Shown in pieces: positions 1 to 8,952 of a stretch of 8,952 nt of DNA. A program made the position numbers and the translations under genes. The notes beneath the pieces are model-generated. The model was not told the DNA's origin, made no database searches, and worked only from the letters and a program-made list of their open reading frames with translations. This DNA comes from Actinomycetes bacterium (GTDB lineage: Bacteria; Actinomycetota; Actinomycetes; Propionibacteriales; Nocardioidaceae), in contig JAKPAQ010000144.1 of NCBI GenBank assembly GCA_029779385.1, positions 1 to 8,952 of the forward strand, given 5' to 3'. Within the stretch, counting starts at the first letter, position 1, and each line of letters starts with the position of its first letter.

Positions 1-2304
<2,304 letters not shown>

Positions 2305-2308
2305 CTGG

Positions 2309-2313
2309 CCTCC
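2309..2313 (-). promoter_or_regulatory. Ribosome binding site of amtB
   Basis: GGAGG on the minus strand, a perfect anti-16S core, followed by CCAG and the ATG. The 4-nt gap is shorter than the usual 5-9 nt. It still fixes the amtB start, because no other in-frame start with a comparable site lies nearby. Confidence 0.6.
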
Positions 2314-2345
2314 AAGTTCGTAGTTCGGACGCGTCTAGCGCCCGG

Positions 2346-2375
2346 TACAAACTTGGTGGCCTTTAGTTTCGTCAA
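2346..2375 (-). promoter_or_regulatory. Candidate amtB promoter (-35/-10)
   Basis: Minus strand: TTGACG at 2375-2370, an 18-nt gap, then TTTGTA at 2351-2346. The -35 is a good match to the main sigma factor; the -10 is poor, as expected for an activator-dependent promoter. A start near 2340 would leave a leader of roughly 35 nt and place the better GlnR-like box around -57 and the upstream one around -88, both normal activator positions. This is an inference from spacing only. Confidence 0.3.
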
Positions 2376-2387
2376 GCCACGGTCGAC

Positions 2388-2403
2388 GTTTCGTTTCCGT
2401 GAC
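2388..2403 (-). promoter_or_regulatory. GlnR-type box, perfect consensus, upstream of amtB
   Basis: Minus strand GTCAC-n6-GAAAC, matching all nine fixed bases of the actinobacterial GlnR consensus gTnAC-n6-GaAAc. Another exact GAAAC follows 22 nt further on (2370-2366), the phase expected for the second half of a double GlnR site, although its partner half (2381-2377, CGTGG) is degenerate. In Streptomyces and mycobacteria amtB-glnB(K)-glnD is a known GlnR target, so sequence and context agree. Whether this genome encodes GlnR cannot be seen here. Confidence 0.6.
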
Positions 2404-2418
2404 AGAACCCGTCGCCGT

Positions 2419-2434
2419 GTTACTGACTTGTTAC
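2419..2434 (-). promoter_or_regulatory. Second GlnR-type box, upstream of the first
   Basis: Minus strand GTAAC-n6-GTAAC, eight of nine fixed bases of the GlnR consensus; only the second base of the b half differs. It starts 31 bp upstream of the perfect box, close to three helical turns, so two dimers would sit on the same DNA face. It overlaps the left part of the 21-bp palindrome, so binding of a different factor to the palindrome would compete with it. Confidence 0.45.
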
Positions 2435-2442
2435 AAGTCAGT
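2422..2442. repeat. 21-bp perfect palindrome at the end of ftsY
   Basis: ACTGACTTGT, one central T, then ACAAGTCAGT: ten-base arms that are exact reverse complements. It covers the ftsY stop codon (2440-2438) and reaches into the amtB upstream region. As DNA it looks like an operator for a dimeric regulator. As ftsY 3' RNA it could fold into a 9-bp stem with a three-base loop, but no U-run follows, so a standard intrinsic terminator is not supported. Confidence 0.6.
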
Positions 2443-3529
2443 CAAGCAGTGCGTCGACGAACTCTTCAGCGTCGAACGGCGCGAGGTCGTCTGGGCCCTC
2501 GCCCAAGCCAACGAACTTCACCGGCACGCCGAGTTCTCGTTGAACTGCGATGACGATGCCACCCTTTGCCGTTCCGTCCAGTTTCGTGAGCACGATTCCG
2601 GTGACGTCCACAACTTCGCTAAAAACGCGCGCTTGAGTGAGCCCGTTCTGTCCGGTGGTGGCGGCAATAACTAGCAGCACCTCGGTAACTGGCGCCTGCT
2701 TTTCGATTACTCGCTTGACTTTGCCGAGTTCGTCCATCAGACCCGACTTGGTGTGCAGTCGCCCAGCAGTGTCGATTAGTGCGACATCAAGATCCTCGGC
2801 TACGGCCCGCTCGACCGCCGAAAAGGCGACGCTCGCCGGATCTGCTCCTTCGTCGCTACGCACGACCGGGACGCCCACACGAGATCCCCAAGTTTCGAGC
2901 TGGTCTGCGGCTGCTGCTCGGAAGGTGTCGGCCGCGCCTAGGAGCACCGAATGACCGTCGGCCACCAAGACCCGCGCTAACCGACCGACCGTTGTCGTCT
3001 TGCCGGTGCCATTGACGCCGACGACAACCACCACGCCGGGCACGTCGCCTTGGCCTTCGCTGTTTAGTGAACGGTCCGTGTCGGTGCCGACAAGCGAAAT
3101 CAGTTCGCTACGTAGGACGGCCCTGGCCGCGGCCGGATCATTGACGCCCTCGGCAGCCAGCCGCGAGCGCAACTTGTCCACCAGTTCGGTTGTTGGCCCG
3201 ACGCCCACGTCGGCGGCCAGCAACGCATCTTCGATCTGCTCCCACTGGTCCTCGGTGAGGTTGCCGCCACCCAGCAGCGAAACCAGCGATTTGCCCAAGG
3301 TGGACTGAGAGCGAGCCAACCGCGAGCGAAGTCGAGCCAACCGGCCAGTCGGCAAATCAGGGTGATCGAAGTGCGGTTCGACCTCCTTTGGCTGCTCAAT
3401 CTCGAGCTCATCGGCGACATCAGCAGCCGATGGGAGTTCGCGACGCGTGGAACCTAGGTAGAAGCCAAGCCCGCCGCCCACCAACACGATGGCGACAACG
3501 AGCAGGATCAAGAGTTCAGTGGTGCTCAC
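2438..3529 (-). CDS. ftsY: Signal recognition particle receptor FtsY
   Basis: FtsY is the membrane-associated GTPase that docks SRP-bound ribosomes at the Sec translocon. The 363-residue protein has an N-terminal hydrophobic anchor (about 5-25), a short charged linker, a helical N domain (about 60-145) and the GTPase G domain. G motifs are GVNGTGKTTT (171-180), DTFRAAA (201-207), DTAGRLHTK (253-261) and TKLDGTAKGG (315-324), followed by GLGEGPDDL (341-349). Oddity: the usual DATTGQN motif reads AATTGQN, with Ala289 in place of the conserved Asp. The start is GTG at 3529-3527, which places the anchor at the extreme N-terminus. It lies 14 nt inside the end of cydC, with AAGG about 7 nt upstream, so translation is probably coupled to cydC. 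In related genomes ftsY follows smc; here a cyd operon stands directly upstream. Confidence 0.97.
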   Translation of the reverse strand: MSTTELLILLVVAIVLVGGGLGFYLGSTRRELPSAADVADELEIEQPKEVEPHFDHPDLPTGRLARLRSRLARSQSTLGKSLVSLLGGGNLTEDQWEQIEDALLAADVGVGPTTELVDKLRSRLAAEGVNDPAAARAVLRSELISLVGTDTDRSLNSEGQGDVPGVVVVVGVNGTGKTTTVGRLARVLVADGHSVLLGAADTFRAAAADQLETWGSRVGVPVVRSDEGADPASVAFSAVERAVAEDLDVALIDTAGRLHTKSGLMDELGKVKRVIEKQAPVTEVLLVIAATTGQNGLTQARVFSEVVDVTGIVLTKLDGTAKGGIVIAVQRELGVPVKFVGLGEGPDDLAPFDAEEFVDALLD

Positions 3530-5141
3530 CGGCCAACCTTATCGAGTCCGGTGCCAAAGTCAGCACTTCTTCGAAGCGCGCCAACACCATCGGTGCGTGA
3601 CTGATCACGATCAAGCTACGACCACTTTGATCAGCGAGCGCCAATACGTCGTCCATGAGCGCCTCGGCGGTTGGCGGGTCCAAGTGTTCGGTCGGCTCAT
3701 CAAGAACCAGAATCCGGTGGTCACCCAACAGCAACCGCGCTAAGCAAAGCCGTTGACGCTCACCGCCCGAAAGCCTGCCGCCGCGCTCACCAACTTCAGT
3801 GTCTAGACCCTTGGGCAGGGACTCGGTTAAGGCCGCCAACCCGGCTAGGCGTAGGGCATTGTGCAAGGTCCCGTCGGTTGCCTGCGGGTCGGCGATTCGC
3901 AGATTTTCGCGAATGGTGGTGTCAAAGACCATGTCGTCCTGGCCGAGATAACCGATCCTAGTTCGTACGTCTGCGGCGGTTAGGTCACCAGTTGAGGTTC
4001 CGCCCAGCAACATCTCGCCGGTGATCGGCTCGATCAGGCGCAACAACGTGTACGCCATCGTGGACTTTCCAGAACCACTCGGTCCGGTCAAGGCGATCTT
4101 GCCGCCTTGGGCCAAGTTGAAACTAACCGGCCTAGTCGTCGGTTGACCGTCCCAGCCCGCGACCAGATCAGTGACGGCCAAGTCGTAGTTGCTCGGCAGA
4201 TCTGTTGGGCTGGCCGGATCGGACACTGGGCTCGATAGCGAACCGAGTGCGCTGAGGCGTTCAACTGCCGCCTCGACCAGTGGCCGGAAACGCTCCGCTT
4301 CAGCCCAACCATCCATCGGTTCGGCCAACGCGATTGGCGCCAACAGGATTACCCCGATCACGACTGGATCAATTCCGGCACTCGAAGCGGCCAAAACCGA
4401 CACCATCGCGCCGGTGACCAGCATGACCAAAGCCGCGCCGAGTCCGCTAACCCCAGCGCCACTGGTTTGAGCTGATTCGGCATCTGCCGTCGCCGCCCGA
4501 GCACGCTCGCGGATGGGACCCTGCGCACCGTAGGCGACAATTTCGCGCGCCGAAATGGCAACCGCGGTGACCTCAGCCGATAGGCGGCCCTGGGCCTCGA
4601 CTTGGGTGCCGCGGTTGCGGCCAGTTCGCGAAACTATCGTTCGTAGGCCGAAGGCGCAAAGCCCGGTACCCACTAGGATCACCGCCGCCGAGACGCCGTC
4701 GATCGCGCCAATCACCCCAATCACGATCGCGGTGGCGGCGACGCCAGTCCACCACGGAATACGAACCCGCAGCAGCCGGTCAGGCAAACGGGCAACGTCC
4801 GCCACCACCCGGCTGACCACATCGCCACTACGCAAGTCGCCGAGGCCTACCGGGGCAACTCGGTCGACGTCGACGTAGGTGCTCACCCGTTGTTCGACTG
4901 CATCGGCCAAAGCAACATCGTGAGTGGCCAGTCGCTCCACATACCGCAGCACCGATCGTGAGATACCGAAAAAGCGAACGGCGACAATCGCGACCATCAG
5001 ATACAAAACCGGTGGTTGTTCCGCCGCCCGCACGATTAGCCAAGCGCCGGTCAATAGCAGGCCGATCGCGGCCAGTTGGGCCGAGATCCCCATTGCCAAG
5101 CCAAATCCCAGCCGCGTCTTACGCGAATACGTCTTGCCCAT
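3516..5141 (-). CDS. cydC: Heterodimeric ABC exporter subunit CydC (cytochrome bd assembly)
   Basis: CydC pairs with CydD in an inner-membrane ABC exporter needed for mature cytochrome bd. It was first described as a cysteine/glutathione exporter and more recently linked to heme. An N-terminal six-helix transmembrane domain (to about 285) is followed by an ATPase domain with Walker A GPSGSGKST (353-361), Q-loop Gln401, signature LSGGERQR (457-464), Walker B ILVLDEP (477-483) and switch His515. RYVERLATHD carries His74, which by my recollection aligns with the E. coli CydC heme-ligand histidine (His85). Length 541 is normal. I chose ATG at 5141, which shares one base with the cydD stop (TGATG) and has GAGG about 7 nt upstream; a GTG one codon earlier is also possible. 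The 3' end overlaps ftsY. Naming CydC versus CydD rests on gene order and these motifs. Confidence 0.92.
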   Translation of the reverse strand: MGKTYSRKTRLGFGLAMGISAQLAAIGLLLTGAWLIVRAAEQPPVLYLMVAIVAVRFFGISRSVLRYVERLATHDVALADAVEQRVSTYVDVDRVAPVGLGDLRSGDVVSRVVADVARLPDRLLRVRIPWWTGVAATAIVIGVIGAIDGVSAAVILVGTGLCAFGLRTIVSRTGRNRGTQVEAQGRLSAEVTAVAISAREIVAYGAQGPIRERARAATADAESAQTSGAGVSGLGAALVMLVTGAMVSVLAASSAGIDPVVIGVILLAPIALAEPMDGWAEAERFRPLVEAAVERLSALGSLSSPVSDPASPTDLPSNYDLAVTDLVAGWDGQPTTRPVSFNLAQGGKIALTGPSGSGKSTMAYTLLRLIEPITGEMLLGGTSTGDLTAADVRTRIGYLGQDDMVFDTTIRENLRIADPQATDGTLHNALRLAGLAALTESLPKGLDTEVGERGGRLSGGERQRLCLARLLLGDHRILVLDEPTEHLDPPTAEALMDDVLALADQSGRSLIVISHAPMVLARFEEVLTLAPDSIRLAGEHH

Positions 5142-6733
5142 CACGCCACCTCGACCACTCGGTCGGCACCCGAAATCAACTCTGGCCGGTGCGAAACCAC
5201 CAAGATGGTGGCACCCGTTGCCCGCAAAGTGGCCAGAACGTGCGCCTCACGCGCTGCGTCCAAACCGGCCGTCGGCTCGTCCAAAAGCACGAGCCAGGCG
5301 TCGCCGAGTTCGATGCGCAAAAGTGCCTTCGCGATCGCCAACCGGCGCCGCTCCCCCGCCGACAAGTCGGCGGTTCCTTCGCGCACTTGCCGTTCCAGCG
5401 GCAGGTCGAGACCGGCGGCAGTTAGCGCGGCAGAAATCTGGCCGCTGGTCGCGGCCGGGTGACCCAGCGCGACGTTTTGACCGATCGTGCCCGAGATCAG
5501 GTGCGGCGTTTGCGGAACCCACGCAATCGACTCACGCCACTGGACGATGTCCAGTTCAGCTATTGGCGTACCCGCAACCTCGACGGCACCTTCGTCGGCG
5601 GCCTCAAATCCCAGCAGTACGTCGAGCAGAGTCGATTTGCCTGAACCCGATGGGCCGACAATCGCGACGAACTCCCCCGGCTGAATCTGGAGTTCGGCAA
5701 GGGACAACGAAGGATCGCTTCGACCCTGGTGAGTGAGCGTCAGATCGGCCACCCGAACAGTGCTCGGTCTCGTCGGGGCGGCCAAAGTTCCGGTGTGCTT
5801 CGGGTGATCCAGCAGATCTAAGAGTTCAGCAGTCGCGGTGGCGCCTTCGGTGCTGTCGTGGAACATCGTGCCGACCCGACGGACCGGAAGGTACGCCTCC
5901 GGCGCGAGCAACAGCACGAACATCGCATCGTTTAGATCCAGGTGGCCCTCAACAACGCGCAGGCCGACACTGACGGCAACTAACGCCACCGAGATCGTCG
6001 CGATCAGTTCGAGCACCAGCGTCGACAGAAATGCCAACCGCAGCGCACGCATCGATTCGATGCGGTGCGCTTCACCGACCTCGCGAATGCCGCGTTCCTG
6101 ACGCCGCCCGAACACTTTGAGCACGACGATGCCGTCAACAACCTCACTGAAGTGGCGGGCCAGTCGTTCCATCGCAGCCCACCGCCGTTCAACCTTGTCC
6201 CGAGTGAGCAGCCCAACCAGTGCCATGAACAGGCCGATCAGCGGCAAGGTGAGGATCACGATCAGTCCCGACAGTGGATCCACATAAGTCATCACCGCAA
6301 TAACCATCGCCGGCACCACCACCGCCAAAGCCAACTGCGGCAGGAAGCGCCCGATATAGCCGTCGAATGCATCCATGCCCGGGCCCAGCAGAGCCACGAG
6401 TCGGCCGCTTTCGGGCCGCGGGCCGACTCGACGGGGATCCAACAGATCGTCTACGACTTCAGCGCGAAGTTGGGACTTGACTCGAACTATCGCGCGTTCA
6501 CTGATCACCGAGTGACCCCAAGCGATCAGGGCTCGCAGCGCGAAGGCCAAGGCGATCACCACCGGGAAAACCAGCACTGGCTCGCCCTCGAATCTCCTGG
6601 CTACCACCTCAGCGATAAGCCAGGAGACACCGATGACGAGCAGTGCCGTACCGATCCCCAGTGCTACCGACCACCCAAGGTGGGCGCGAACTGTCGAAGA
6701 CCGACGAACTAACCGGGGATCTAGTGGTTTCAC
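5141..6733 (-). CDS. cydD: Heterodimeric ABC exporter subunit CydD (cytochrome bd assembly)
   Basis: CydD is the partner of CydC in the exporter that supports cytochrome bd assembly. Seen in 530 residues: a six-helix membrane domain (about 20-290) with LLLAPEAYLPVRRVGTMFHDSTEG (276-299), a stretch typical of CydD, then an ATPase domain with Walker A GPSGSGKST (360-368), Q-loop Gln408, signature LSAGERRR (457-464), Walker B LVLLDEP (481-487) and switch His515. The LSAGE form in place of LSGGQ is, as I recall, common in actinobacterial CydD. The start is GTG at 6733-6731, overlapping the cydB TGA as GTGA; the frame stays open upstream to 6847, but that part lies inside cydB and is not conserved. 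No strong ribosome site precedes the GTG, so re-initiation after cydB is likely. In some actinobacteria CydD and CydC are fused; here they are separate. Confidence 0.93.
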   Translation of the reverse strand: MKPLDPRLVRRSSTVRAHLGWSVALGIGTALLVIGVSWLIAEVVARRFEGEPVLVFPVVIALAFALRALIAWGHSVISERAIVRVKSQLRAEVVDDLLDPRRVGPRPESGRLVALLGPGMDAFDGYIGRFLPQLALAVVVPAMVIAVMTYVDPLSGLIVILTLPLIGLFMALVGLLTRDKVERRWAAMERLARHFSEVVDGIVVLKVFGRRQERGIREVGEAHRIESMRALRLAFLSTLVLELIATISVALVAVSVGLRVVEGHLDLNDAMFVLLLAPEAYLPVRRVGTMFHDSTEGATATAELLDLLDHPKHTGTLAAPTRPSTVRVADLTLTHQGRSDPSLSLAELQIQPGEFVAIVGPSGSGKSTLLDVLLGFEAADEGAVEVAGTPIAELDIVQWRESIAWVPQTPHLISGTIGQNVALGHPAATSGQISAALTAAGLDLPLERQVREGTADLSAGERRRLAIAKALLRIELGDAWLVLLDEPTAGLDAAREAHVLATLRATGATILVVSHRPELISGADRVVEVA

Positions 6734-7743
6734 GCTTTCGGCGCAACCGGGTCCGGAATGTGCTGCACGCCGATGCGCTTGCGGAACACCCAGTACGACC
6801 ACGACTGGTAGCCGATCACGATCGGGGTGAAGAACACCGCCACCCAACTCATGATCTTCAACGTGTAGGGCGTTGAAGAAGCATTCGTGGTGGTCAGACT
6901 GTAGGCCGCATCAATCGTCGATGGCAGCACGTCAGGGAACAGACCAACGAAGAGCATCGACACGACCAGACCGATCGTCAACGCGGTACCCACGAATGCC
7001 CAGCCGTCGCGCTGCTTCAAGCTGGCCCCGAGACCAGCCAGGAACGCAACGGCAGCGAGTGCACCGAGGATCCAAACGGCCAGCTGACCTTGGTCGATCC
7101 CAGTCCAGACAATGAAGGCCACCGCCAGTGCGGCACACAACAAACCAACTTGCTGACCGAGTTTGTGTGCCCGTTCACGAATGTCGCCGACCGTCTTGAG
7201 TGCGACGAAGAAGGCACCGTGAACGATGAATGCGGTCAAGGTCACCAAGCCACCGAGCAGTGCATACGGATTCAGCAGGTTGAAGAAGCCGCCGGTGTAC
7301 TCGTGTGCCGAATCCAGCGGAACGCCGCGAACTATGTTGGCGAACGCAACTCCCCAAAGCAGCGCCGGCACGAACGATCCGACGATGATCGCCCAATCCC
7401 AACGGGCACGCCAAGTGTCGTCATCGCGTTTGCCGCGGTACTCGAAAGCGACGCCGCGAATGATGAGGGCCACAAGGATTAGCAGCAGCGGTAGATAGAA
7501 ACCGCTGAACAAGGTCGCGTACCACTCCGGGAAGGCGGCAAACAGCGCACCACCGCCGACCAAAAGCCAGACTTCGTTACCGTCCCAGACCGGGCCGACC
7601 GTGTTTAGCAGCACGCGCCGCTCTTTTTCGTTCTTGGCCAGCAGGCCAACAAGCATGCCGACACCGAAGTCGAACCCTTCGAGCACGAAGTAGCCCACGA
7701 ATAGGACCGCGATGAGAATGAACCAGAAAGTAGTCAGTTCCAT
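6730..7743 (-). CDS. cydB: Cytochrome bd ubiquinol/menaquinol oxidase subunit II CydB
   Basis: CydB is the second large membrane subunit of cytochrome bd, which reduces O2 to water with quinol electrons and has high oxygen affinity. The 337-residue length is typical for the short actinobacterial and Gram-positive form. Conserved features are EGFDFGVG (22-29, with Asp25), GPVWDGNEVWLL (50-61, with Asp54), FPEWYATLFSGFYLPLLLIL (71-90) and RGVAFEYRGK (96-105), together with about eight or nine hydrophobic segments and a C-terminal SYWVFRKRI. The two aspartates correspond to residues implicated in the proton path of E. coli CydB. The ATG start is fixed by GAGGAG at 7756-7751, 7 nt away, which itself overlaps the cydA stop, so the two oxidase subunits are translated in tandem, 11 nt apart. 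Confidence 0.97.
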   Translation of the reverse strand: MELTTFWFILIAVLFVGYFVLEGFDFGVGMLVGLLAKNEKERRVLLNTVGPVWDGNEVWLLVGGGALFAAFPEWYATLFSGFYLPLLLILVALIIRGVAFEYRGKRDDDTWRARWDWAIIVGSFVPALLWGVAFANIVRGVPLDSAHEYTGGFFNLLNPYALLGGLVTLTAFIVHGAFFVALKTVGDIRERAHKLGQQVGLLCAALAVAFIVWTGIDQGQLAVWILGALAAVAFLAGLGASLKQRDGWAFVGTALTIGLVVSMLFVGLFPDVLPSTIDAAYSLTTTNASSTPYTLKIMSWVAVFFTPIVIGYQSWSYWVFRKRIGVQHIPDPVAPKA

Positions 7744-7750
7744 GAGTTAG

Positions 7751-7756
7751 CTCCTC
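7751..7756 (-). promoter_or_regulatory. Ribosome binding site of cydB overlapping the cydA stop
   Basis: GAGGAG on the minus strand, 7 nt before the cydB ATG. Its first bases belong to the cydA TGA codon (TGAGGAG), so ribosomes finishing CydA end directly on the CydB initiation site. It is the best ribosome site in the window. Confidence 0.75.
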
Positions 7757-8952
7757 AGTACGCGAACGCGAGTGGGGTTTCGGAGTCGTCGTCGCGCACC
7801 GTTGGCGGATCGGCTGGCGGCAACCCCTTGTTGATATAGGTCATCAGCAACTTGATCTCGACCACCGCGAGTGCGCCATAAAGCAGGGTGAAGGTGATCA
7901 GGCTGGTCCAGACGTGCGCCGCCGAAACGCTCGGCGAGACGCCGGCCGCGGTCGGCATCAGACCAAAGACGACCCACGGTTGGCGGCCCATCTCGGTGAA
8001 GATCCAACCGAACGAGTTTGCGAACAGCGGCATGAACGGCAACAAAATGGCCGCACGCAACAACCACTTACCGGACTTGGTCTCCAGCGAAGGAACACGA
8101 CCCTTACGCAGCGCCCACAAGATCCAGGCGCCGACGGCCATCGCTAGGAAGCCCAACCCCATCATCAACCGGAAACTCCAGTAGGTGACCGGGATATTCG
8201 GCGCGAAGTTGGTGATTCCAGAGTCAGCGAAGGTTTTCGCGTACTCGGCGTTGAGTGAGTTGATGCCGCGCACCTTACCGTCGAACGACCCGGTCGCCAG
8301 CTGCGACAGGACGCACGGAACCTCAATGCTGAACACCGACTCAGAGCCGTCGAGCGTGCCGATCGTCAACACCGAGAACGGCGCGCAACCGTCGGCGTCC
8401 TCATAAAGTGCTTCGGCCGCGGCCATCTTCATCGGCTGAACTTCGGTCATGATTTTGCCTTGGATATCGCCAGACAAGACCGAACCGAGTCCGGCAATGA
8501 GCAAGGTAACCGCACCGAGCTTGGCAGCGCTGACGAATGCCTCGACGCCAGACTCGGGCCGGCGCAAAATGTGCCACATCGCGATCGCGGCGACGAAGGC
8601 GCCACCAACCATGAAGGCGGCAAGCAGGGTGTGCGGGACGGTCACCAAGGTGACCTTGTTGAGCAGGACGGCGGCGAAATCGGTTAGTTCGGCGCGGCCA
8701 CGGTCGGTATTCATCGTGAACCCCTGCGGGTTCTGCATGAACGAGTTCGCCGCAAGGATGAAGTACGCCGAAAGGGCTGTACCGATGGCGGCAATCCAGA
8801 TGGTCATCAGGTGCAGACCCGGCTTGAGACGATCCCAACCGAAGATCCACAGGCCCAGGAAGGTCGACTCCAGGAAGAACGCCAACAGGCCCTCGATCGC
8901 GAGTGGGGCACCAAAAATGTCACCGACGAACCTTGAGTAACTGCTCCAGTTC
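7755..8952 (-). CDS. cydA: Cytochrome bd oxidase subunit I CydA, C-terminal 398 residues (5' end beyond window)
   Basis: CydA is the heme-bearing quinol oxidase subunit. The visible part begins NWSSYSRFVGDIFGAPLAIEGLLAFFLEST, placing it about 80 residues after the usual N-terminus, so the start lies beyond 8952. An internal TTG at 8885 could be mistaken for a start, but conserved sequence continues upstream of it. Counting from the first visible residue, Glu20 and Glu28 match E. coli Glu99/Glu107, His107 (VPHTLLAAFMVGG) matches heme b558 ligand His186, and Met263 in YWSFRLMMGLG matches Met393. GRQPW is at 322-326. The Q-loop between them (about 170-255) is the short type. Its two cysteines (189, 213) are the only ones in the visible protein. 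The first gene of cydABDC may lie just outside; its promoter is not visible. Confidence 0.97.
   Translation of the reverse strand, partial: NWSSYSRFVGDIFGAPLAIEGLLAFFLESTFLGLWIFGWDRLKPGLHLMTIWIAAIGTALSAYFILAANSFMQNPQGFTMNTDRGRAELTDFAAVLLNKVTLVTVPHTLLAAFMVGGAFVAAIAMWHILRRPESGVEAFVSAAKLGAVTLLIAGLGSVLSGDIQGKIMTEVQPMKMAAAEALYEDADGCAPFSVLTIGTLDGSESVFSIEVPCVLSQLATGSFDGKVRGINSLNAEYAKTFADSGITNFAPNIPVTYWSFRLMMGLGFLAMAVGAWILWALRKGRVPSLETKSGKWLLRAAILLPFMPLFANSFGWIFTEMGRQPWVVFGLMPTAAGVSPSVSAAHVWTSLITFTLLYGALAVVEIKLLMTYINKGLPPADPPTVRDDDSETPLAFAY

Noticed and set aside
2417..2442. Palindrome as a classical Rho-independent terminator of ftsY.
   Set aside because: No T-run follows the stem on the minus strand and the loop would be only three bases, so I kept it as a palindrome of unknown role.
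4924..5736. A 270-codon open frame on the plus strand.
   Set aside because: It is antisense to cydC and cydD and consists of Arg/Pro/Ser-rich translation typical of the complement of GC-rich genes; no motif seen.
6734..6847. N-terminal extension of CydD from an upstream ATG at 6847.
   Set aside because: These codons are an out-of-frame reading of the cydB 3' end with no membrane or family features; the GTG at 6733 forms a GTGA overlap and begins the conserved protein.
7755..8885. CydA starting at the TTG at 8885 as a complete 376-residue protein.
   Set aside because: The same frame continues to the window edge with conserved CydA sequence (NWSSYSRFVGDIFGAPLAIEG), so the gene is cut by the window, not short.

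Overview
The window reads as chromosomal DNA of a bacterium in the phylum Actinomycetota. The evidence is moderately high GC with GC-rich third codon positions, the ftsY-amtB-glnB-glnD order that in Streptomyces and relatives lies between smc and ffh, an FtsY with an N-terminal membrane anchor, a short-Q-loop CydA, and GlnR-type boxes before amtB. Genus cannot be read from the sequence. All eight genes lie on the minus strand, so transcription runs from high to low coordinates. The coding density is very high: the largest gap is 133 bp, and no stretch over 300 bp lacks a gene.

Layout in transcription order. (1) 8952-5141 down to 3516 is a complete cytochrome bd module: cydA (5' end outside the window), cydB, cydD and cydC. 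CydAB is the quinol:O2 oxidoreductase. CydDC is the heterodimeric ABC exporter needed to assemble it. The genes are packed tightly: the cydB ribosome site overlaps the cydA stop, cydB/cydD share GTGA, and cydD/cydC share TGATG. (2) 3529-2438 is ftsY, the SRP receptor GTPase. Its GTG start lies 14 nt inside the end of cydC, so this essential secretion gene appears to be read through from the oxidase operon. (3) 2437-2305 is the only real intergenic region. It holds a 21-bp perfect palindrome at the ftsY stop, two GlnR-like boxes 31 bp apart, and a weak promoter candidate. (4) 2304-1 is the nitrogen operon: amtB (ammonium channel), glnB (PII signal protein) and glnD (PII-modifying enzyme, 3' end outside the window). 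glnD has no ATG, GTG or TTG start in the right place and seems to start at a CTG that overlaps the glnB stop.

How the parts work together. CydDC matures CydAB for low-oxygen or stress respiration. FtsY brings ribosome-SRP complexes to the membrane, which all the polytopic proteins here need. AmtB, PII and GlnD form the standard ammonium uptake and sensing circuit, in which GlnD modifies PII at Tyr51 and PII gates AmtB. No mobile element, CRISPR array, RNA gene or unfamiliar protein family was found. The interesting points are regulatory and organisational: the GlnR/palindrome region, the non-canonical glnD start, and the joining of a cyd operon to ftsY.
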